Under the pieces are notes generated by a model that was not told the DNA's origin, did no database searches, and worked only from the letters and a program-made list of their open reading frames with translations. Source: an uncultured Anaerostipes sp. (GTDB lineage Bacteria; Bacillota; Clostridia; Lachnospirales; Lachnospiraceae). Taken from it: DNA of 18,346 bases. Shown in pieces: positions 14,289 through 18,346 of the stretch. Position 1 is the first letter of the stretch, and each line of letters opens with the position of its first letter. The stretch is from assembly GCA_900756035.1 (NCBI GenBank), contig CAAEIR010000123.1, forward strand, positions 1 to 18,346, written 5' to 3'. The position numbers were made by a program, and so were the translations under genes.

Positions 14289-14292
14289 AGGG

Positions 14293-14523
14293 TCACACTC
14301 CTTCCTGTGGATGTGGTTGTTCTGGTATATACTCCATTAGGTCCCCGGGCTGACAACATAGAAGCTGACATAGCTTTTCAAGGGATTCTGTTCCTAAGTT
14401 TCCTTTACCGTTTTTTAAATTGTAGTAAGTTTGTTGGCCGATTATCTTATTTTGACGTAAATAATAGGTTGTTATGTTTTTATCTTCTAATAGTTTGAAT
14501 AGTTTTTCATAGCTTATGGGCAT
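14293..14523 (-). CDS. XRE regulator heading the Uma2/toxin operon
   Basis: A 76-residue protein made of one Cro/CI-type helix-turn-helix (about 4-66: YEKLFKLLEDKNITTYYLRQ, IGQQTYYNLKNG, LEKLCQLLCCQPGDLMEYIP). GAAGG precedes the ATG. It is the first gene of a leftward operon with the Uma2, antitoxin and toxin genes, and it is divergent from the 14907 gene. The inverted repeat at 14627-14637/14659-14669 between them is its likely operator, so it probably controls both itself and the rightward gene. Confidence 0.85.
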   Translation of the reverse strand: MPISYEKLFKLLEDKNITTYYLRQNKIIGQQTYYNLKNGKGNLGTESLEKLCQLLCCQPGDLMEYIPEQPHPQEGV

Positions 14524-14588
14524 TTTGTACCTTCTTTCATTGTCTAATAAGTGTGTCCAAATAATTTAACTCTTTTCATTATATTAAT

Positions 14589-14718
14589 ATTATATCAAAC
14601 GATATACACTTTTACAAGTGCACAAAATACACAAATAGCAGCATGAAATATGGTCAAATATTTGTGTATATAGTCAATAGAATATGGTCAAGAAATAGTG
14701 TATAATGTAGTTACAAGG
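14589..14718. promoter_or_regulatory. Divergent control region, module A
   Basis: Leftward promoter: TTGTAA (14617-14612), 17 bp, TATAAT (14594-14589). Rightward: TATAAT at 14701-14706 with a weak -35. An 11-bp perfect inverted repeat ATACACAAATA (14627-14637) / TATTTGTGTAT (14659-14669) and two AATATGGTCAA-type copies (14648-14657, 14682-14691) lie between. The 18-mer from 14701 recurs with one change at 15750-15767. Confidence 0.7.
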
Positions 14719-14906
14719 TTAAGAAAAACAAGAGCAGCCGGGGCAGACAATCCCCCACAAACCTATCAATCGTACCTGTGAGCCGAAAGCAATAGACACG
14801 CAAGACTGATAGGGGTTGCGGATTCAATTCCGGTGAGGATGTACCAAGGATGGCGAACAATAGCCTGGTGAGAATCAACCATTTATTATGAAAAGGAGAT
14901 TATGAT
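14719..14906 (+). promoter_or_regulatory. Long structured 5' leader of the 14907 gene
   Basis: About 190 nt of leader between the -10 block and the ATG, with no supported gene. CCTATCA (14762-14768) pairs with TGATAGG (14807-14813), enclosing ACCTGTGAG and GCAATAGA, motifs that recur in the leader at 15768-15889 as ACCTGTAAG and GCAATAGA. It also has GGGGC/CCCCC-type pairing near 14738-14756. It may be a regulatory RNA or simply a leader copied between modules. Confidence 0.45.
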
Positions 14907-15110
14907 ATGAGTACAATGGACTACATTGACATTCAGTGTCCAACTGCTGCGGAAATGTTTGGATTGATGCCAAAAGGCAGTAGCAGGCCATTAAGATTTG
15001 AAATATTGGGGTATGCAGAGTTAGAAGATGGACAGCGCTTCCCGATTTTGGGGAAAATCGTTCCGATTAATAAAACGATTCCTGTCAAGTTGGGAGAAAT
15101 AGAGAAATAA
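14907..15110 (+). CDS. 67-residue hypothetical protein, module A
   Basis: MSTMDYIDIQCPTAAEMFGL and on to PVKLGEIEK: a compact strand-rich protein with no membrane segment. AAAAGGAG precedes the ATG with good spacing. It is the only gene between a promoter with operator sites and a clear terminator (15165-15200), so it is a single-gene unit under the divergent XRE regulator. I do not recognise the family; the arrangement is like that of small anti-host or anti-phage proteins held off by a dedicated repressor, but this is inference. Confidence 0.75.
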   Translation: MSTMDYIDIQCPTAAEMFGLMPKGSSRPLRFEILGYAELEDGQRFPILGKIVPINKTIPVKLGEIEK

Positions 15111-15164
15111 TCAAAATCAAAATAAAGCTGATGGAAAAAGATATTAAGATAGGTTAAATTATTG

Positions 15165-15200
15165 AGAACACTGATTTTAAAACAAGATTAGTGTTCTTTT
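15165..15200 (+). terminator. Terminator of the 14907 gene
   Basis: AGAACACT (15165-15172) pairs with AGTGTTCT (15190-15197), followed by TTT(T). Confidence 0.8.
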
Positions 15201-15201
15201 C

Positions 15202-15263
15202 TATATATCCAAAAACCCATTCGCATACTTTACGAAAGTAGTGAACGGGCCTTTGGATATATA
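15202..15263. other. 62-nt nested hairpin between the two modules
   Basis: A 12-bp outer stem (15202-15213 with 15252-15263), a 2-nt internal loop on each side, a middle stem (15216-15224 with 15241-15249; one mismatch, one G-U) and a 6-bp tip stem TACTTT/AAAGTA (15226-15231, 15235-15240) with loop ACG. There is no T tail. Much larger than a terminator; candidate nick site, single-strand origin or RNA element. Confidence 0.7.
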
Positions 15264-15356
15264 TCATATTTAAGTAAAGGTATTATTTCTTTATATAGTG
15301 ACCGGAGCTGTATATTTTGTGCAAGTATTGGATTTTGTTTAATCCGTATTCCATAA

Positions 15357-15578
15357 TTAGATTTCCTTCCGCGCCTGCATCGTGTCACGATTCATTGTTT
15401 CGTCTATGGCACGATTAATAAAGGAATTTAATGTTTCTCCGCTTAATTCAGCATGAGCTTTTATTTCTTCTTTTTTCCCTTTGGGTTTTACGGTTAATTC
15501 GATGCGGTCATAATTTCGTTTCACATATTCATGCACTGCCTTTTGCTGCGCTTTGCTGATTTTGCTATCCTCTGGCAT
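15357..15578 (-). CDS. Arc/CopG-like ribbon-helix-helix protein
   Basis: A 73-residue basic protein (MPEDSKISKAQQKAVHEYVK...). The DNA-binding strand is YDRIELTVKPKGKKEEIKAH and the helices follow (GETLNSFINRAIDETMNRD), as in Arc-type repressors and RHH antitoxins. I start it at the ATG at 15578, which has GAAGGTG at good spacing; the in-frame ATG at 15596 has none. No toxin lies beside it. Three copies of TATTCACGT(A/G)AATA in the divergent control region are the expected sites, one over its own -35, so it likely represses itself and the 15890 gene. Confidence 0.85.
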   Translation of the reverse strand: MPEDSKISKAQQKAVHEYVKRNYDRIELTVKPKGKKEEIKAHAELSGETLNSFINRAIDETMNRDTMQARKEI

Positions 15579-15649
15579 TTTAACACCTTCTTTCATTTTT
15601 AGGTAAATAGAGTGGCGAATAATAAATACACCTTCTCTACCATACCAAT

Positions 15650-15767
15650 ATTATAGCAAAAAAGTCTATTCACGTAAATATACAAAATTCACAAATATAT
15701 TCACGTAAATATATAAATGATGCCAATAGACTATTCACGTGAATAGATATATAATGTAGTTATAAGG
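15650..15767. promoter_or_regulatory. Divergent control region, module B, with three RHH operators
   Basis: Leftward promoter: TTTACG (15678-15673), 17 bp, TATAAT (15655-15650). Rightward -10: TATAAT (15750-15755), weak -35. Sites TATTCACGTAAATA (15667-15680 and 15698-15711) and the perfect palindrome CTATTCACGTGAATAG (15731-15746), spaced 31 and 34 bp, about three helical turns. The first covers the leftward -35, the last fills the rightward spacer. Confidence 0.82.
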
Positions 15768-15889
15768 ATGAAACAAACGAACAACCCGAAAAGTTGTGAA
15801 GCTGAAAACCATATACCTGTAAGTGAGCAATAGAGCAAAACCAATAGCCAGGAAGATGATTCAGCCGGACAAGGAAGGAGACAGAAATC
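15768..15889 (+). promoter_or_regulatory. 5' leader of the 15890 gene
   Basis: About 120 nt of leader that shares short blocks with the leader of module A (ACCTGTAAG, GCAATAGA). A short overlapping open frame from 15823 has no ribosome site and is not supported. Confidence 0.4.
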
Positions 15890-16222
15890 ATGAAGTACAA
15901 TCTTCAAAAAATCATGCTGAGAGCATGGAGGCTTTACCGGGAGAAAAAAGAACTTTCTTTTGCAGAGTGTTTACACCGGGCATGGTTATCTGCAAAGGCA
16001 GAGGCAATCAACGCAAAGAGAATTGAAGAAGCAAAGGCCACGGCAGGAGTTGAGGAAGAAACAAATACCTGGAACGGCTGGAAGCAGTTAGGATATGAAG
16101 TCATTCATGGAAGCAAGGCCCTGTTTGGTACTGAACTGATATGGGGAAGCCGGGGAGATGGGAAAGCTTATAAGGCCAGATTCTTTGGGCGCTCACAGGT
16201 ACAGGAAATTGCAATAGCATAA
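15890..16222 (+). CDS. 110-residue hypothetical protein, module B
   Basis: A protein of two parts. The N-terminal 50 residues (MKYNLQKIMLRAWRLYREKK to HRAWLSAKAEAINAKRIEEA) match a short helical motif seen in many clostridial plasmid and phage proteins (IMxxAWxLYR...SFAECLxxAW). The C-terminal part (about 57-110, NTWNGWKQLGYEVIHGSKAL to FFGRSQVQEIAIA) is strand-rich. Function unknown to me. GGAAGGAG precedes the ATG. It is a single-gene unit, divergent from the RHH regulator and closed by the hairpins at 16229-16314. Confidence 0.8.
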   Translation: MKYNLQKIMLRAWRLYREKKELSFAECLHRAWLSAKAEAINAKRIEEAKATAGVEEETNTWNGWKQLGYEVIHGSKALFGTELIWGSRGDGKAYKARFFGRSQVQEIAIA

Positions 16223-16228
16223 GAAAAA

Positions 16229-16314
16229 GCCTCTGCCAGTGCTACCAACACTGACAGGGGCCAACGAAACAGCCGGGGCCGTTCCTAATCACATAGGTAT
16301 ATTAGCACGGCCCC
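16229..16314 (+). terminator. Two hairpins after the 15890 gene
   Basis: Stem 1: GCCTCTG/CAGGGGC plus CAGTG/CACTG (16229-16261). Stem 2: GGGGCCGT/ACGGCCCC (16275-16282, 16307-16314) with an inner CTAAT/ATTAG. Neither has a T run, so they may block exonucleases more than stop polymerase. Confidence 0.6.
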
Positions 16315-16360
16315 TAATAAAAGTAAAGAGTTGATAGAATAAATAATTTTGGAAAAGTTA

Positions 16361-16405
16361 TTGACTTTTTGGGCTACATGAATTAACATATATTTATGGG
16401 CTACA
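16361..16405 (+). promoter_or_regulatory. Promoter of the small RHH gene with GGGCTACA repeat
   Basis: TTGACT (16361-16366), 17 bp, TAACAT (16384-16389). GGGCTACA occurs at 16371-16378 inside the spacer and at 16398-16405 just after the -10, 27 bp apart, so both sides of the -10 carry a likely operator. Self-control by the RHH protein is the simplest reading. Confidence 0.65.
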
Positions 16406-16421
16406 GAAAGGGGGTGACAGG

Positions 16422-16598
16422 GTGAGTCCAAGGACTGGTAGACCGCCAGCAGAAAAACCTAAATCAAATCCCATCCATGTTCGGCTTGATAATGAAAGCC
16501 TTAAAATTCTTGATAAGTATTGCAAGCAAGAAAATATAAAGCGAACAGAGGGAATACGACAAGGAATTAAATTGCTGGAAGGTAACATGAAAAAATAG
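16422..16598 (+). CDS. 58-residue ribbon-helix-helix (CopG-like) protein
   Basis: Reading from GTG at 16422, with AAAGGGGG upstream, gives MSPRTGRPPAEKPKSNPIHV then RLDNESLKILDKYCKQENIK and a short end. The start SPRTGRPP and the strand NPIHVRLD followed by two helices (RTEGIRQGIKLLE) identify an RHH DNA-binding protein common in clostridial phages and integrative elements. Single-gene unit. It probably binds the GGGCTACA repeats at its own promoter. Confidence 0.85.
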   Translation: MSPRTGRPPAEKPKSNPIHVRLDNESLKILDKYCKQENIKRTEGIRQGIKLLEGNMKK

Positions 16599-16779
16599 AA
16601 ACAGTCGTCCCCTACCAAAGTTCAGACCGTTTCTATCACTCTATCAATACAGAAGTGTACTGATAAATCTATTCTATCTGTATTTCTGTATTACGTCAAG
16701 TAAAATCCCATTAAAGGTCTTTAAATAATAAGAGGGTAACTGTGTAATAAGCTCCCCCATTTTTTTAGAAAGAGGTAAA
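16599..16779. other. Gene-free stretch with inverted repeats
   Basis: Contains AGAAAC...GTTTCT pairing around 16597-16634, and a 9-bp perfect inverted repeat AATACAGAA (16646-16654) / TTCTGTATT (16684-16692). No gene is supported. The second repeat could be an operator or part of a leader for the 16786 gene. Confidence 0.5.
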
Positions 16780-16785
16780 TTGAAA

Positions 16786-17271
16786 ATGTATCATTTAATT
16801 GATGAAAAAAGAAGATTATACGCTTGCAACGTGGCAGAAATTACACTGGAGGATTCGTATTGTATATTGCAGTCATGGGGTGGTGAGCATTCGCTATCAG
16901 AGGTATTGGTATTCTATTCCGTGACACAGAACGCAGTTGTTATAAATGAGAATTGCAAGGATTTTAATAGTATTGTTAAGTTATGCCGGGGCTTTTTGGA
17001 TGCAGATGCAGAAACATTGGAAGATGTTGAAGCGAGCAACCTTGAAGGAAACACATGGGAGCTGGTTTGTCGTGTGCTGCTGGAAGCAAGAGGGATGATG
17101 GACTTTAAAGACAATATGGATATGCTTTCCCATCAGAAGCCTGGGAAGGAATATAACTTAATGGACTGGCGTACATATAATCACTTGATGCAGGAGCAGC
17201 AGTTTTTTAAGATATTCCAGTATGGCGTTATCATGGGTAAAAGGACTGAACGGGCAAGGAGGGCAAAGTAA
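16786..17271 (+). CDS. Hypothetical protein, 161 residues
   Basis: MYHLIDEKRRLYACNVAEIT...: the first half is strand-rich (CNVAEITLEDSYCILQSWGG, EVLVFYSVTQNAVVINENC), the second half helical. No membrane segment or catalytic motif seen. ATG at 16786 has AGAGGT twelve to eight bases upstream; a TTG at 16780 is possible. The next gene starts directly after its stop, so the two form one transcript that ends at the terminator at 17996-18037. I do not recognise the family. Confidence 0.8.
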   Translation: MYHLIDEKRRLYACNVAEITLEDSYCILQSWGGEHSLSEVLVFYSVTQNAVVINENCKDFNSIVKLCRGFLDADAETLEDVEASNLEGNTWELVCRVLLEARGMMDFKDNMDMLSHQKPGKEYNLMDWRTYNHLMQEQQFFKIFQYGVIMGKRTERARRAK

Positions 17272-17988
17272 ATGCACTATCCAATTAATATAGAGATGCT
17301 TATGGGGATGGCCCAGACAGCCGGAATAAGTGACCTGTCAAAGAAGCTTTTAGGGCAGATGGCAAGGGCGTTAAATAATATATATAAGATGGGTATGGAG
17401 TATTCAACCGAGGATTTTGTTTTCACGCCCGAAATCGTAAGGGAAGCGCACCAGAGGGTATATGGTAAGCTTTTAACGAATGAAGAAGCAGACCAGCAAT
17501 TCTATGAATTATTATCTGAATGGGGAAACGATGCGTTTCAGGCAGGTGCAGCTAATGATAAACATACTGTCAGGTTATCCAGTATATCTATTTCCAGAAG
17601 AAATTCCGGTTCAAGGCCAACAAAAAAGAAGATGGAACAGGCTAGGAGGTTCTATGAAAAGTACGGCGTATATAAAAGGGAAATTGTGATTGATGAACAC
17701 GGGGTATTGATGGATGGATATACCACATATCTACTTATGTGTGAACAAGGTAAGGATATGGTTTCAGCAAGACGAATAAAGCGGCAAGGAATTACAGCGG
17801 TGTTCAATGAAGGGGGTAAAGCATATCAGTGGGAAATTCCCTTGAAATTGATAGATAAGATAGCTCCGGGGGATAGGGTGGTAGTGGAAACATTTTATGG
17901 ACCGCAGCAAGTGACGGTTAAAGAGATTATCCCTCTTGCCAAAAGAACAGGCCGAAAGGTGAGGCGAATAGGAGAAAAACCGAACTAA
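17272..17988 (+). CDS. Hypothetical protein, 238 residues, two-part
   Basis: Residues 1-115 are helical (MHYPINIEMLMGMAQTAGIS... to RLSSISISRR). From about 120 a short helix leads to YGVYKREIVIDEHGVLMDGY and TYLLM, a strand-loop pattern slightly like ParB/sulfiredoxin folds, without the full motif. The end (KAYQWEIPLKLIDKIAPGDR, VVVETFYGPQQVTVKEI) forms a small barrel-like block seen in clostridial phage and plasmid proteins of unknown role (DUF5839-like by recalled pattern). It starts directly at the end of the previous gene and has AAGGAGG within that gene's end as ribosome site. Function unknown. Confidence 0.8.
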   Translation: MHYPINIEMLMGMAQTAGISDLSKKLLGQMARALNNIYKMGMEYSTEDFVFTPEIVREAHQRVYGKLLTNEEADQQFYELLSEWGNDAFQAGAANDKHTVRLSSISISRRNSGSRPTKKKMEQARRFYEKYGVYKREIVIDEHGVLMDGYTTYLLMCEQGKDMVSARRIKRQGITAVFNEGGKAYQWEIPLKLIDKIAPGDRVVVETFYGPQQVTVKEIIPLAKRTGRKVRRIGEKPN

Positions 17989-17995
17989 CCAAAGT

Positions 17996-18037
17996 CCCAG
18001 GATGTCATTTATATATGGCAGACTGGGGCATTTTTTT
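17996..18037 (+). terminator. Terminator at the right end of the element
   Basis: CCCAG (17996-18000) with CTGGG (18023-18027), inner TGTC/GGCA, and seven Ts (18031-18037). The T run flows straight into the right arm repeats. Confidence 0.8.
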
Positions 18038-18056
18038 GACTAACATTTGACTAACA
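18035..18056 (+). repeat. Right arm-type repeats (11-bp tandem)
   Basis: Two units of TTTGACTAACA (18035-18045, 18046-18056), identical to 703-724 and in the same orientation. Confidence 0.75.
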
Positions 18057-18108
18057 AAGTTGTATTAAGAAAAATTGGGAGAAAATAGAATATAGCCTTG
18101 AAATGGCC

Positions 18109-18124
18109 TAAATACGTACTTTTT
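18109..18124 (-). repeat. Terminal inverted repeat, right copy
   Basis: TAAATACGTACTTTTT, the exact reverse complement of 627-642. It lies 47 bp inside the attR core. Confidence 0.8.
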
Positions 18125-18171
18125 TGAATATCGCAACTCAAGAAAACGTGTTAAAAATACCGATTTTTAAA

Positions 18172-18217
18172 ATTCGTAATGCGTGGGTCGCCGGTTCGAG
18201 TCCGGCCAGTGGCTTGA
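18172..18217 (+). repeat. attR core (46-bp direct repeat, tRNA-Thr 3' fragment)
   Basis: Identical to 578-623. Only the anticodon loop to the 3' end of tRNA-Thr is present; the 5' side is element DNA, so this copy is not a tRNA gene. Confidence 0.93.
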
Positions 18218-18220
18218 CTG

Positions 18221-18253
18221 AAAAAACCCTGTGTCCGCAGGGTTTTTTCTTTT
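18221..18253 (+). terminator. Displaced native tRNA-Thr terminator
   Basis: An 11-bp stem AAAAAACCCTG (18221-18231) with CAGGGTTTTTT (18238-18248) and a TTTTTTCTTTTT tail. Its position just after the loose tRNA end shows it was the terminator of the tRNA-Thr gene before insertion. Confidence 0.9.
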
Positions 18254-18254
18254 T

Positions 18255-18346
18255 GTTTGCGCGCCATGGGCGCGCTCTAACGGGTGAAAGTCCCGAACAC
18301 GCCTAGGCAACGAGGAAGTGTATAGCTGAACAGCAAGGGTGTCCAT
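18255..18346 (+). mobile_element. Group II intron, 5' part of domain I (runs off the window)
   Basis: A GCGCGCC/GGCGCGC stem (18259-18265, 18269-18275), then AACGGGTGAAAGTCCCGAAC (18279-18298) with a GGG..TGAAAG..CCC stem, then CTAGGCAACGAGGAAGTGTA and CAGCAAGGGTGTCCAT. This order is the start of domain I of bacterial group II introns. The exact 5' boundary is uncertain (about 18255-18259). The intron sits directly behind a terminator hairpin with a T run, the target preferred by class C introns, though the subclass cannot be settled from this part. Confidence 0.75.

Larger units (their letters stand above)
578..18217. mobile_element. Integrated phage-derived, satellite-like element (about 17.6 kb)
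   Basis: Bounded by a 46-bp exact direct repeat (578-623 and 18172-18217) in tRNA-Thr(CGT), with a tyrosine integrase next to the left end. The cargo comprises CI/Cro-like switch, excisionase-like protein, DnaD-like and DnaB-like replication proteins, tail chaperone-like protein and tape measure, decayed antirepressors, toxin-antitoxin and small regulators. No terminase, portal, capsid, lysis, relaxase or type IV secretion gene is visible. Size and layout resemble Gram-positive phage satellites, but a deleted prophage fits too. Confidence 0.85.

Noticed and set aside
15661..15746. CRISPR-like array from the TATTCACGT repeats
   Set aside because: The repeats are short palindromes with only about 17-20 bp between them, no Cas genes are near, and they sit over two promoters; operators explain them.
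578..18217. Conjugative element (ICE)
   Set aside because: No relaxase, coupling protein or type IV secretion gene is visible; the replication and switch genes are phage-type.
18124..18306. 60-codon open frame across attR and the intron start
   Set aside because: It reads through a tRNA fragment, a terminator and a structured intron; no ribosome site.

Overview
The window shows Gram-positive, low-to-mid GC clostridial DNA, most likely Lachnospiraceae (Clostridium cluster XIVa). This is judged from AGGAGG-type ribosome sites, codon use, tRNA layout and the protein families present; no search was run. Almost the whole window is one integrated mobile element of about 17.6 kb sitting in the 3' part of a tRNA-Thr(CGT) gene. 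A 46-bp exact direct repeat marks the two ends: 578-623 (attL, inside the intact tRNA) and 18172-18217 (attR, a loose tRNA 3' end followed by what looks like the tRNA's original terminator). The predicted excised circle is 17,594 bp. Left of the element are a CopZ-like metal chaperone gene and tRNA-Pro(CGG), tRNA-Glu(CTC) and tRNA-Thr(CGT). Right of attR the window ends in the 5' part of a group II intron placed just behind the tRNA terminator.

Inside the element, left to right: (1) attachment hardware, namely a 16-bp inverted repeat copied at both ends, 11-bp tandem arm-type repeats copied at both ends, and a tyrosine integrase on the minus strand. (2) A lysogeny switch: a CI-like repressor (minus) against a small Cro-like protein (plus), with fully interleaved promoters and three TTGGTG operators; a 26-bp direct repeat brackets this switch. 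(3) An early operon: excisionase-like protein, DnaD-like replisome organiser, DnaB-type helicase, one small gene, and one gene with a stop at codon 10. (4) A reduced tail module: a 28-codon membrane peptide, a small protein, a tail-assembly-chaperone-like protein, a 45-aa protein, a strong terminator, then a 990-aa tape measure protein. No terminase, portal, protease, capsid, baseplate, fibre or lysis gene is visible. (5) Three small genes of unknown function. (6) A decayed patch of BRO/AntA antirepressor fragments behind a promoter with 10-bp iterons.

(7) A minus-strand operon follows: XRE regulator, Uma2-like nuclease, antitoxin, YafQ-like toxin, and further on a small ORF and another XRE protein. 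(8) Two similar divergent modules come next, each with a small regulator on the minus strand (XRE, then ribbon-helix-helix), an operator-rich gap, an identical -10/start block, a long leader and a short plus-strand gene. A 62-nt nested hairpin lies between them. (9) Last are a small RHH gene with its own promoter, two uncharacterised genes and a terminator at the right arm sites.

Taken together it looks like a phage-derived, satellite-like element: it has its own integration, immunity and replication genes but cannot package itself. The striking feature is that the only virion genes kept are the tail chaperone and tape measure. A decayed prophage is the plain alternative. The element carries no visible relaxase or secretion genes, so it is not a self-transmissible conjugative element.
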